Below, in pieces: positions 1-7,305 of a stretch of 23,125 nt of DNA. The stretch's first letter is position 1; every line of letters begins with the position of its first letter. The notes beneath the pieces were generated by a model. The model worked only from the letters and a program-made list of their open reading frames with translations. It had not been told where the DNA came from and searched no databases. The stretch comes from Candidatus Merdimorpha stercoravium (GTDB lineage: Bacteria > Bacteroidota > Bacteroidia > Flavobacteriales > UBA1820), in contig DVLY01000135.1 of NCBI GenBank assembly GCA_018715295.1, forward strand, positions 1 to 23,125, read 5' to 3'. A program made the position numbers and the translations under genes.

Positions 1-30
1 GCCATTCGGCTCCGCCCCTCCCGCTTGCAC
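1..30. repeat. Right half of a GC-rich intergenic hairpin cut by the window edge
   Basis: The first bases read GCCATTCGGCTCCGCCCC and continue through a CGCTTGCAC motif. This nearly matches the loop and 3' arm of the long hairpin at 4658-4724. The 5' arm would lie outside the window. It sits just past the 3' end of the LuxE-like gene, so a transcription-ending role is likely. I infer the missing half from the complete copy; it is not visible here. Confidence 0.5.
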
Positions 31-55
31 TTCTACTCAAATATGAACGTTATAT

Positions 56-1063
56 CTATTTGGCTACCAAAAGATTGCATCCCCTCACCTCGGCGCCGTT
101 CAAGCGACCCAATACCTCGAATCGCCCGTCGGGATGGATCGCCCCCAAGTCTTCGGTAGCGATGAAACAGCACGAATCGATGTTGGCCAGATCCACGATG
201 TTGATCCCTCCGCGGGCCTGGAAGCCCTCCGGCAGGAGGGACAACGGATCGGTCGCATCGCGCAGCATCACGCGCATCCAGGGCGGGGTCGTGTATAGCC
301 CCTCGCCTCGGGAGTAGGCCTGGGACAGGAGTTCGGTCATCCCGTATTCGGAGTGGATGTGCTCCACGCCGAAGCCCTCCCGCAGGATCGCATGGAGTTG
401 TTCCCGCGTCATCTCCTCCCGGCGTCCTTTCATCCCGCCGGTTTCCATCACGATGGCCTCCTCGGGCAGTTGCAAGCGGTATTTCTCCACGAAATCCAGC
501 AGGGCGAACGACACCCCGAGCAGCAGGAAACGCTCGCCCCGGTCGGCCAGCCGGTTGAGTTTGTCGTACAACTCCCGGTGCTGGTAGAGGTAAAAACCAC
601 TTTCCGCATGGCCGCTCTGCCGGATAAAACCCTCGGCCATTTCGATGAGCGACGAGCCTTCCCGCTCCAGGTACGAAGGCAGCAGCGCCAGCACCGCCCG
701 TCCCCGGATCGGGCCGTAGTGAAGTTCCCACGAAGCGGTGAAGCTCCTGCGGTAGTTTTCCAGACTCCGTACGTAATGCCGGCTTTGGGTCATTCCGGTC
801 GTGCCGCTGGACAGGAATACCGCCTGAGGCTCGAAGTCCCCGCACGTCACCCGGTGCGTCTTGAAAAACGCGATGGGCAAAAACGGGATGTCTTCCACCC
901 GTTCTACCTCCCCGGCCGAGCGTCCCAATGCCTCGAGATAGCGGCGGTACACCGCATTTTCCCGGCTCTGGTAGCGGAAGGCTTCCAGGGCCATACGTTT
1001 CCACCCTTGGCCGTCTTCTGCGGTCAGGGCGACCGCCCGGCGGACAAAATCTTCGGTATCCAT
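56..1063 (-). CDS. LuxE-like acyl-protein synthetase / AMP-forming acyl-activating enzyme
   Basis: A 335-residue protein of the LuxE branch of the adenylate-forming superfamily, which activates an acyl group with ATP. In luminous bacteria LuxE hands acyl groups to a reductase; here no luxC-like partner is visible, so the substrate is unknown. The phosphate-binding motif SSGTTG is at about residues 85-90, METGGMKGR at 206-214 and EYGMTEL at 239-245, all in the order expected for the family. The length fits LuxE-like proteins, which lack the large C-terminal domain of full acyl-CoA ligases. It starts at an ATG and is divergent from the isomerase pair, with a 94-base gap holding candidate promoters for both sides. 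Family assignment is good; substrate and pathway are not assigned. Confidence 0.8.
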   Translation of the reverse strand: MDTEDFVRRAVALTAEDGQGWKRMALEAFRYQSRENAVYRRYLEALGRSAGEVERVEDIPFLPIAFFKTHRVTCGDFEPQAVFLSSGTTGMTQSRHYVRSLENYRRSFTASWELHYGPIRGRAVLALLPSYLEREGSSLIEMAEGFIRQSGHAESGFYLYQHRELYDKLNRLADRGERFLLLGVSFALLDFVEKYRLQLPEEAIVMETGGMKGRREEMTREQLHAILREGFGVEHIHSEYGMTELLSQAYSRGEGLYTTPPWMRVMLRDATDPLSLLPEGFQARGGINIVDLANIDSCCFIATEDLGAIHPDGRFEVLGRLNGAEVRGCNLLVAK

Positions 1064-1085
1064 CTTTTTTCGTTCTTTCCTCCGG

Positions 1086-1093
1086 CAAAGGTA
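1086..1093 (-). promoter_or_regulatory. Candidate -7 box for the LuxE-like gene
   Basis: On the minus strand this reads TACCTTTG, an exact fit to the Bacteroidetes -7 consensus TAnnTTTG, 22 bases upstream of the ATG. I see no good -33 TTTG at 19-20 bases spacing, so this is only a candidate. Confidence 0.4.
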
Positions 1094-1107
1094 CAGCGCA
1101 AACCGAG

Positions 1108-1115
1108 TATTTTTG
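1108..1115 (+). promoter_or_regulatory. Candidate -7 box for the isomerase pair
   Basis: Reads TATTTTTG, an exact fit to TAnnTTTG, 42 bases upstream of the chosen ATG at 1158. There is no clear -33 element. It lies beside the opposing -7 box at 1086-1093, so the two divergent promoters are nearly back to back. Confidence 0.4.
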
Positions 1116-1157
1116 TACTTTTACGCTTCGATAACCATCAAAACCGCATTGAAAAAA

Positions 1158-2171
1158 ATGAACCTGAAAAAGATTTTCGTTTTTTCCGCCCTCGCCCTGA
1201 CGCTCCTCTCGTGCGACCGCTACAAAGACCTCCCGGACGGCATCTACGCCTCCATCCAACCCGAAAAAGGCAAGGAAATCCTCGTGCGCCTTTACTACAA
1301 GGAAGTCCCGATGACCACCGGCAATTTCGTCGCACTGGCCGAAGGCACCATGCAGGGCCAAATCGATCCCGCCTACAAAGGCAAACGCTTTTACGATTCG
1401 CTCACCTTCCACCGGGTGGAGCCCGGCTTTGTCATCCAGAGCGGCGACCCCACCGGCACCGGAGCCGGTGATCCCGGGTATTTCTTCCCGGTAGAACCGG
1501 TCGATACCATCAAACACGCCCCCGGTGTCATCGCCATGGCCAATGCCAACCCCACCACCAACGGCTCGCAGTTCTACATCACGATGGGTGAAACGCCCCA
1601 TCTGGACGGAGGCCGCTTTACCGTGTTCGGCCGCATGGTACGCCCTGAGGAAGACATGGAGCGGGTAGAAGCCATCCGCCAGGGCGATCGCATCAAACGG
1701 GTGGAGATCATCCGCAAGGGTGCCGAAGCCCAGCAGTGGGACGCTTATAAAGCCTTCGAAGAAAACCTTCCCAAGGTGCAGGCCGCTTACCAGGCGCGTG
1801 TGCAGGAAGCCCTCGACGCCTTTTTCAAGGATGCCCAGGTAACCAAGAGCGGGCTGAAGATCGTTACGGTCGAAAAAGGCCAGGGACGTCCCTATCGGAA
1901 AGGCCAGACCGCCCGGGTGGACTACATCGGCAAGTTCGAGGACGGCACCATGTTCGACTCTTCCAGCTTCCAGGGCGAACCCCTGCAGTTTGTCGTCGGC
2001 TCGGGTCGGGTGATCAAAGGCATGGACGAAGCCGTTTCGCTCCTGCCTGCCGGCAGCAAGGCCGTGGTATGGATCCCTTCCGAACTGGCCTATGGCGACC
2101 GCGACATGGGACGGATCAAACCCAATACCAACCTCGTCTTCGAACTCCACGTCCTCGAACCTGAAAAATAA
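1158..2171 (+). CDS. Cyclophilin-FKBP fusion peptidyl-prolyl isomerase, lipoprotein
   Basis: A 337-residue dual-family isomerase (proline cis-trans isomerisation, protein folding) probably anchored in an envelope membrane. I start at the ATG of MNLKK because it gives a clean lipoprotein signal with lipobox LLSC and Cys19; the frame can be extended upstream from a TTG but that adds no recognisable sequence. A cyclophilin domain spans about 28-185, with FHR at 84-86, FVIQ at 91-94 and GSQFYIT around 136-142. A helical linker follows, then an FKBP domain at about 230-335 with Y256, FDSS at 266-269, AYG at 311-313 and F329. The site equivalent to CypA Trp121/His126 reads HLDGGRF, and the FKBP Trp59 position is Met289, so both active sites depart from the textbook residues. 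It lies 21 bases ahead of a second gene of the same architecture, probably in one transcript. Confidence 0.9.
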   Translation: MNLKKIFVFSALALTLLSCDRYKDLPDGIYASIQPEKGKEILVRLYYKEVPMTTGNFVALAEGTMQGQIDPAYKGKRFYDSLTFHRVEPGFVIQSGDPTGTGAGDPGYFFPVEPVDTIKHAPGVIAMANANPTTNGSQFYITMGETPHLDGGRFTVFGRMVRPEEDMERVEAIRQGDRIKRVEIIRKGAEAQQWDAYKAFEENLPKVQAAYQARVQEALDAFFKDAQVTKSGLKIVTVEKGQGRPYRKGQTARVDYIGKFEDGTMFDSSSFQGEPLQFVVGSGRVIKGMDEAVSLLPAGSKAVVWIPSELAYGDRDMGRIKPNTNLVFELHVLEPEK

Positions 2172-2192
2172 CCAAAGATACCTCGTTCAACG

Positions 2193-3140
2193 ATGGCACA
2201 AGAAAAACTACCCGAAGGGATCTACGCCCGCCTGACTACCACCAAAGGAGAGATACTCCTCCGTCTGGAGTACGAGAAAACCCCGGTAACGGTGGCCAAC
2301 TTCATCGGTCTGGCCGAAGGCACGATCCCCAATACGCACAAGAAAGCCGGTGAACCGTATTACGACGGTCTGACCTTTCACCGGGTCATCAGCGATTTCA
2401 TGATCCAGGGTGGCGACCCCACCGGCACGGGAGCCGGAGGCCCCGGTTACCGCTTTGCCGACGAATTCGACGACAGCCTGCGGCACGACGGTCCCGGAGT
2501 GCTCTCGATGGCCAATGCCGGTCCCGGCACCAACGGATCGCAGTTCTTCATCACCCACGTAGCTACCCCCTGGCTGGACGATCATCACACGGTATTCGGC
2601 CGGGTTGTTCGCGGACAGGAAGTGGTGGATGCCATCGCCCAGGGCGATAAGATGGAACGGGTGGAGATCCTGCGCGAAGGAGACAAAGCGCACCGCTTCG
2701 ACGCCCCGGCTGTTTTTGCCCGCGCCGAGGAGCTGGCCCGCGAACGCGCCCGGGAACTGATGAAAAAGATGGACGCCCAACTGGACAAACTGGCCGAAGG
2801 CTTTGAGAAAACGCCCAGCGGTTTGCGCATCCGGGTCGATCGTCCCGGCAGCGGCGAAACGATCAAGGCCGGGCAGATCGCCACGGTACACTACACCGGG
2901 ATGTTCCCCGATGGGCGGGTGTTCGACTCGTCCGTGCGTCGCGGCCAGCCCTTCGACCTTCCGGTAGGAGCCGGTCGTGTCATTGCCGGCTGGGACGAAG
3001 CACTCCAGCTCATGTCCAAGGGAGAAAAGGCCACCATCGTGCTGCCTCCCCACTTGGCTTACGGCAGTGCCGGAGCAGGCGGCGTGATCCCGCCGAACGC
3101 CATCCTGAAATTCGAGATCGAAGTCCTCGATGTGAAATAA
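2193..3140 (+). CDS. Cyclophilin-FKBP fusion peptidyl-prolyl isomerase, cytoplasmic
   Basis: A 315-residue paralogue of the upstream gene without any signal peptide, so probably cytoplasmic. The cyclophilin domain (about 8-162) keeps Arg64, Phe69, Gln72, Phe119, Trp127 and His132, matching CypA Arg55, Phe60, Gln63, Phe113, Trp121 and His126. A charged helical linker (about 170-205, many Arg, Glu and Ala) leads to an FKBP domain (about 222-315) with Tyr234, Phe244-Asp245, Ile264, Trp267, Tyr290 and Phe307. Both active sites therefore look complete, unlike the lipoprotein twin. It starts at an ATG and is followed by a strong terminator at 3150. Fusions of the two families are known as dual-family immunophilins; the paired arrangement suggests a gene duplication with one copy sent to the envelope. 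Confidence 0.92.
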   Translation: MAQEKLPEGIYARLTTTKGEILLRLEYEKTPVTVANFIGLAEGTIPNTHKKAGEPYYDGLTFHRVISDFMIQGGDPTGTGAGGPGYRFADEFDDSLRHDGPGVLSMANAGPGTNGSQFFITHVATPWLDDHHTVFGRVVRGQEVVDAIAQGDKMERVEILREGDKAHRFDAPAVFARAEELARERARELMKKMDAQLDKLAEGFEKTPSGLRIRVDRPGSGETIKAGQIATVHYTGMFPDGRVFDSSVRRGQPFDLPVGAGRVIAGWDEALQLMSKGEKATIVLPPHLAYGSAGAGGVIPPNAILKFEIEVLDVK

Positions 3141-3149
3141 TCCACGAGT

Positions 3150-3190
3150 GCGTGCGGGGCGGAAACCGCCCCGCACGCTTTTATTTTTTC
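3150..3190 (+). terminator. Rho-independent terminator after the isomerase pair
   Basis: A perfect 13-bp GC-rich stem (GCGTGCGGGGCGG, loop AAA, then its complement, 3150-3178) is followed by TTTTATTTTTT. It starts ten bases after the stop codon and closes the two-gene isomerase transcript. Confidence 0.93.
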
Positions 3191-3325
3191 CTTCCCGTTT
3201 AACTTTTTTTTTGCGCAAAAGGGGAAAACCGCCCGAAAAGAGCCGGGAAGAGCAGGGGAGGGGAGCCCGTTTCCCGTCCCGTCGAAAAACCGAAAACGAC
3301 GAAAAAACGACAACTAAAAAACTTG

Positions 3326-4645
3326 ATGAACATGAAAATCGAACGATGGTTTCTTTTCGCTTTGCTGTGGGTGGGAAGCCTGCTGACCTCCTTCGCCCAG
3401 CCCGCCAAGCAGTATGTAACGGTCACCGCCTCGCCGGATCACGCCGATTGGGTATATCGGGTGGGCGAGCAGGCGCAGTTTACCCTCTATGCCCTCAAGG
3501 ACAATGAAATGTTGCCCGGTGTGGTGATCGACTACCAGTACGGTCCCGAAAAACTCGCCCCCGTATTCAAAGGCCAGGTAACCACCGACCGCAACGGCCA
3601 GGCCAAGATCAAAGTCCCCGGAGCGAAGGCCCCCGGATTTATCACCGTCCGCGTTTCGACCCAGTACGAAGGAACCACCTACTCGGGATACACCACCATC
3701 GGTTTCGAGCCCGAAAAGATCCTTCCCACCACGACCCTTCCGGACGATTTCACCGAATTCTGGGAGGACGCCAAAGCCCAGGCCGCCAAAGTGCCGATGG
3801 AGGTAAAGATACGCCGCGACGATAACCAGAGCACCGATTGGGCCGACGTGTACTACGTGCGCATCCAGAGCTACCGCAAGGGCAATTACGTGTATGGCGT
3901 GCTCACCGTACCGAAGGGCGAAGGGCCGTTCCCGGGCGTGTTGCGTCTGCCGGGAGCCGCCGTACGTGCCTTCTCGGGGCCGAACAGCCTGGCCGCCGAG
4001 GGAATGGTCGTACTGGAGATCGGTATCCACGGCATCCCGGTGGATCAGGATCGGGAGATCTATTCGGCCCTTCAGAGCGGGTCGCTGGCCGGTTATGCCG
4101 CCATGGGGCTCGAAAGCCGCAATACGTTCTACTACAAGCGCGTGTACATGGGCTGCCTGCGGGCGATCGACTACCTGTGCTCGCTCGACAGCGTGGACGA
4201 GAACCGAATCGCCGTTTACGGCGGCAGCCAGGGCGGTATGCTGTCCATCGTTACCGCTGCGCTGGATTCCCGGGTGAAGTACATGGTGTGCCAGTTCCCC
4301 GCTTTCTGCGACGTAACGGGGTATTACAACGGCCGCGCCGGCGGTTGGCCGCACCTGTTCATCAACCCGAGCGAAACGGCGATCCAGGAAAAGATCAACA
4401 CCTCGAAATACTTCGATACGGTCAATTTCGCCCGCTTCGTCCGCATCCCCGGTTTCTACACCTGGGGATTCAACGACCTGACATGTTGCCCCACTTCGAC
4501 CTTTTCGGCCTACAACGTGATCGACGCTCCGAAAGAGCTCCGTTTGGCGCTCGATGCCGGGCACTGGACCTATCCCTGGCAAGTACGTGCCGGGATCGAC
4601 TGGCTGAAGGAAAAGTTCGGCATCGCCGAGGGTGAGGGAGAATAA
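3326..4645 (+). CDS. Secreted CE7-like (acetylxylan esterase family) alpha/beta hydrolase
   Basis: A 439-residue exported esterase. I start at the ATG at 3326 (the frame opens one codon earlier at a TTG; the ATG at 3332 is also possible). The signal peptide runs to about SFA-Q. An Ig-like beta domain at roughly 30-125 precedes the hydrolase domain at about 130-435. The nucleophile is Ser301 in GGSQGG, the acid is probably Asp384 in FNDLTCCP (the family has a D before a CPP-like motif), and the base is His413 in GHWTY. These fit the acetylxylan esterase / cephalosporin-C deacetylase family, which is usually near 320 residues, so the N-terminal domain is extra. It probably removes acetyl groups from glycans in the periplasm, but no polysaccharide-utilisation genes are nearby, so the substrate is open. 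Confidence 0.85.
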   Translation: MNMKIERWFLFALLWVGSLLTSFAQPAKQYVTVTASPDHADWVYRVGEQAQFTLYALKDNEMLPGVVIDYQYGPEKLAPVFKGQVTTDRNGQAKIKVPGAKAPGFITVRVSTQYEGTTYSGYTTIGFEPEKILPTTTLPDDFTEFWEDAKAQAAKVPMEVKIRRDDNQSTDWADVYYVRIQSYRKGNYVYGVLTVPKGEGPFPGVLRLPGAAVRAFSGPNSLAAEGMVVLEIGIHGIPVDQDREIYSALQSGSLAGYAAMGLESRNTFYYKRVYMGCLRAIDYLCSLDSVDENRIAVYGGSQGGMLSIVTAALDSRVKYMVCQFPAFCDVTGYYNGRAGGWPHLFINPSETAIQEKINTSKYFDTVNFARFVRIPGFYTWGFNDLTCCPTSTFSAYNVIDAPKELRLALDAGHWTYPWQVRAGIDWLKEKFGIAEGEGE

Positions 4646-4657
4646 AGCGCATCCCAT

Positions 4658-4724
4658 CCTTGTCGTGCAAGCGGGCGGGGGCGGAGCCATTCGGCTCCGC
4701 CCCCCGCTCGCTTGCACGACAAGG
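4658..4724. terminator. Very long bidirectional hairpin between convergent genes
   Basis: An inverted repeat with arms of about 31 bases around loop ATTC: CCTTGTCGTGCAAGCG... pairs with ...CGCTTGCACGACAAGG, with only one or two mismatches. It ends on the base next to the menE stop codon. There is no T-run on either side, so it is not a classical intrinsic terminator, but its place between two convergent genes suggests it ends or protects both transcripts. Confidence 0.75.
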
Positions 4725-5819
4725 CTAATGGCCCGCCGCCGCCTCGCGCAGCAGCCGCATCCGGTCGACCTTTCCCGTGGAGGTCCGGGGGAAAAGCGGC
4801 ACGAATACCACCTGACGCGGCCGATGATAAGGATCGAACGCCTCGCGCATCCGCACCTCCAGATCGGGAAAATCCGCCGCGCACCCCTCGACAAAGAGCA
4901 CCTGCCGCTCGCCCAACCTCTCGTCGGGCACCCCGCCCACGAGGAACCTCCCCGCCGGAAGCATCCCCGCCAGGACCTCTTCGGTATCCTCGGGGAAAAT
5001 CTTGATCCCCCCGGAATTGATCACCGTATCGGCCCGTCCCCGCCACAGGAAATGCCGCTGGTCGAGCAGCGCCGCCCGATCGCGGGTTACCACCCGTTCC
5101 CCCGCCACCGCCGGCGCATCGATCACCAGGCAGCCTTCCTCCGAAAGGGAAAAGCGCACCCCATCGAGTGCCGTGTAAGCCTTCTCCCCCGAAGGGTACA
5201 GTTCCCGCACCGCCACATGGGTTACCGTCTCGGTCATCGCGTAGGACTGGTAGATCGCCGTCCCGGGCAGGCCGAATTCGGCCAACCGGCCCAGAAAAGC
5301 CTCCGACACCGCGCCGCCCCCCACCAGCACCTTCCGGATGCGGGACAGCGCCTCCACACTCTCATAGAGTTGCAAGGGCACCAGCGCCGCAAAGTCGAAC
5401 CGCCCCTCCACCTGCTCCAAAGGCCGGGAAGACGATACCACCGCCCGCAAATCCCACCCCGCAGTCAAGGCCCGCACCAGCATCATCCGCCCGGCGATAT
5501 AAGCAATGGGCAAACACAGCAGCGCGCGCGTATCCTCCCCCAAGCCGAAACGCCGGCATGTCATCCGTGCGCTGGCCACCATGCGGCTTTTTTCGATCTC
5601 CATCGTCTTGGGCACCCCCGTCGAACCCGAAGTCTGGCAGCGGATCGTCCGCCCGGTGTCGAGGCACCGGTACAGGAAGTCGGTCATCTCCCTCGCGTAG
5701 GCCGCCGAAGCCTCCCCGCCGGGGAGGGTTTTCTCCAACTCTTGGCAGAATACCGCCGGATCGTCGCCCGGACGAAGGCCGTTGAGACGGAAACGGGGAT
5801 GGATTTTCATGTCGGACAT
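4725..5819 (-). CDS. menE: o-Succinylbenzoate--CoA ligase-like enzyme (menaquinone synthesis)
   Basis: A 364-residue adenylate-forming enzyme; MenE joins CoA to o-succinylbenzoate in menaquinone synthesis. The P-loop TSGSTGVPK is at 63-71, AMTET at 194-198, the hinge GRAD at 261-264, and the catalytic lysine of the C-terminal domain is Lys350 in RTSTGK. The short N-terminal domain is typical of MenE from Bacteroidetes. I use the ATG giving MSDMKIH; the internal ATG at 5810 is equally possible. Much longer readings of this frame run antisense-like through the regulator gene upstream and are not real. It follows the Crp/Fnr regulator by 29 bases on the same strand, so the two may share a transcript. 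No other men gene is present, so the exact substrate rests on family resemblance. Confidence 0.82.
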   Translation of the reverse strand: MSDMKIHPRFRLNGLRPGDDPAVFCQELEKTLPGGEASAAYAREMTDFLYRCLDTGRTIRCQTSGSTGVPKTMEIEKSRMVASARMTCRRFGLGEDTRALLCLPIAYIAGRMMLVRALTAGWDLRAVVSSSRPLEQVEGRFDFAALVPLQLYESVEALSRIRKVLVGGGAVSEAFLGRLAEFGLPGTAIYQSYAMTETVTHVAVRELYPSGEKAYTALDGVRFSLSEEGCLVIDAPAVAGERVVTRDRAALLDQRHFLWRGRADTVINSGGIKIFPEDTEEVLAGMLPAGRFLVGGVPDERLGERQVLFVEGCAADFPDLEVRMREAFDPYHRPRQVVFVPLFPRTSTGKVDRMRLLREAAAGH

Positions 5820-5848
5820 CTTGAACGGGAATGAAAAAAAATGATCGG

Positions 5849-6571
5849 TTATTCGTTTTGAGCCACCGCCGCCAGGAGTTTTTCCTCGGGCAGGATCACG
5901 TGTTTGTCCGCAAGGGCCACCAATCCGCTCTTGCGGAAGTCGCTCAGGCAGCGGATCGTGCTTTCGATCGTAACCCCCGCCAACTCGGCCAGGTCCTTGC
6001 GGTAGATCGGCCCCGCGATGGTGTGCCCGTCGGCCTGGTAACCGTAGTACCGGGCCATCGCCAGCAGGCTTTCGGCAATCCGCGCCCGGACGGACTTGTA
6101 CGAGAGGGAATACATCCGGTACTGGGCGTTTTCGATCTCGCGGGCGAGCATCGAGAGGATGCGCCGTGCCAGGGTGTTGTTGGAGCGCAGCAGGGAGAAA
6201 AAACAACTCTTGGGGATCACGCACACCTCGGTCGGCGTCATGGCCGTCGCCGTGGTCGGGCTGATGTTCTCGGTGAGCACCGATTGGTAGCCGATCAAGT
6301 CCCTCGCCCCCGAGAGCCGCACGATGTGTTCCTTGCCCGCCCGTCCCGGGATGGACACCTTGACCGTCCCCCGTCGGATCAGGTACACGTTTTGCAGAAT
6401 ATCCCCTTGGGTAAAGATGACCGCCTTGCGCATGAAATGCTGCCCGCTGGCGCATTTGTCCAGCAGCTGACGTTCGGATGCCGTCAGGTGTTTCAGCACC
6501 GTAGTATCCGGAAATCCGCATTCGGCGCACCGGCCGATGCATTCCAAGGGAGGAAGATCGCTTTGGGGCAT
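5849..6571 (-). CDS. Crp/Fnr-family regulator with an FNR-like cysteine pattern
   Basis: A 240-residue transcription factor. The effector beta-roll spans about 45-120, the dimer helix about 130-160 and the helix-turn-helix about 190-218 (recognition helix around VTIESTIR). Glu203 and Arg207 hold the E-x3-R spacing that contacts the TGA core in CRP and FNR. The N-terminus has Cys11-x3-Cys15-x2-Cys18, the same spacing as Cys16, Cys20 and Cys23 of E. coli FNR, and Cys117 in VCVIP lines up with FNR Cys122 in VCEIP. The partner of FNR Cys29 is absent. It may hold a [4Fe-4S] cluster and sense oxygen, though this is inferred. It is 29 bases ahead of menE, a quinone gene used in anaerobic respiration, and has a palindrome just upstream of its own start. 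Confidence 0.88.
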   Translation of the reverse strand: MPQSDLPPLECIGRCAECGFPDTTVLKHLTASERQLLDKCASGQHFMRKAVIFTQGDILQNVYLIRRGTVKVSIPGRAGKEHIVRLSGARDLIGYQSVLTENISPTTATAMTPTEVCVIPKSCFFSLLRSNNTLARRILSMLAREIENAQYRMYSLSYKSVRARIAESLLAMARYYGYQADGHTIAGPIYRKDLAELAGVTIESTIRCLSDFRKSGLVALADKHVILPEEKLLAAVAQNE

Positions 6572-6591
6572 GGCTTGAGGGAATGGTTTCT

Positions 6592-6605
6592 ATGACAAAG
6601 GTCAT
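6592..6605. promoter_or_regulatory. Candidate Crp/Fnr operator (ATGAC-N4-GTCAT)
   Basis: A perfect 5-bp inverted repeat, ATGAC AAAG GTCAT, centred about 27 bases upstream of the regulator's ATG. It contains TGA-N6-TCA, the core shared by the CRP and FNR sites. On the minus strand it includes GACCTTTG, one base from the -7 consensus, so a bound dimer could block the gene's own promoter. Confidence 0.5.
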
Positions 6606-6644
6606 GTTTTTTCTCTTCCCGCGCAAGCCCTTTCGCCTCCCCGT

Positions 6645-6670
6645 ATAAAAAACGCCCGGGGTAGGGGCGT
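6645..6670 (-). terminator. Rho-independent terminator after tsaC
   Basis: On the minus strand, ACGCCC and GGGCGT pair around a 7-base loop and are followed by TTTTTATA. It lies about 50 bases past the tsaC stop codon and ends the GT2-tsaC transcript before the regulator gene. Confidence 0.7.
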
Positions 6671-6720
6671 CGAACGTTCTTGTCGTGGCGGAAAGCCATA
6701 GCAGGCATCCCGGCGAGGCT

Positions 6721-7305
6721 TTATTGGCGCAGGATCGTTACCCGGCAGTCGTCCGTGAGTTTGATCACCGAGGATGCCTGGGCCTTCCGGTGGTCGTCGC
6801 GGCGGTAGTCCACCGTGTAGTCCGCTCCGGCGAGGATCTCGGGAGAGATTTCGTCGAAGCATTGCGGCGAAGGCTCGCCGCTGATGTTGGCCGAAGTGGA
6901 GACCAACGGGCGGCGGATCAGTTCGATCAGACGGCGGCAAAACGGGTCGGAAGTTACCCGGATGCCCAGGCTGCCGTCTTCGGCCAGTACGTTGGATGCC
7001 ACTCCCACCGGATGGTCGTAGATGATGGTAACCGGCCGCTGGGAATACCGGAGGATGTCCCAGGCCGGATCGGGGACATGGCGCACGGTGCGCAGCAGCC
7101 CGTCTTCGGAGCCTACCAGCACGATGAGGCTTTTGCTCTCGGCGCGTTTCTTCAGGGCAAAGACACGCTCTACCGCCTGCGGGTTGGTCGCGTCGCAGCC
7201 GATGCCCCAGATGGTATCGGTCGGGTAGACGATCACCCCGCCGCGCAGCACGGCGTCGGCCGCCCGGCGCGCCTGCTGTTCGATCGTATCGGGAGAAGGG
7301 TTCAT
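6721..7305 (-). CDS. tsaC: L-threonylcarbamoyladenylate synthase (YrdC/Sua5 type)
   Basis: A 194-residue enzyme that makes threonylcarbamoyl-AMP from threonine, bicarbonate and ATP, the first step of the t6A37 tRNA modification. The YrdC fold is clear: YPTDTIWGIGCDA at about 27-39, the KKRAESKSL substrate-binding segment at 52-60, and STSANISGE at 136-144. The length fits the short TsaC form without the extra Sua5 domain. I start at the ATG at 7305, which overlaps the stop of the upstream glycosyltransferase as ATGA, a layout that favours translational coupling; an ATG two codons earlier (7311) is possible. The longer open frame upstream is antisense-like noise inside the glycosyltransferase gene. 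Confidence 0.92.
   Translation of the reverse strand: MNPSPDTIEQQARRAADAVLRGGVIVYPTDTIWGIGCDATNPQAVERVFALKKRAESKSLIVLVGSEDGLLRTVRHVPDPAWDILRYSQRPVTIIYDHPVGVASNVLAEDGSLGIRVTSDPFCRRLIELIRRPLVSTSANISGEPSPQCFDEISPEILAGADYTVDYRRDDHRKAQASSVIKLTDDCRVTILRQ

Noticed and set aside
33..2150. 705-residue minus-strand frame opposite the isomerase genes
   Set aside because: It is antisense to two clear isomerase genes and mostly out of frame with the LuxE-like gene; the composition is that of a GC-rich shadow frame.
3219..3325. Possible leader hairpin before the esterase
   Set aside because: Only a weak 6-bp stem (CGGGAA/TTCCCG) with a 22-base loop; no support for a riboswitch or terminator.
6708..6720. 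13-base match GGCATCCCGGCGA to 19787-19799
   Set aside because: Short, GC-rich and without matching flanks; likely chance.
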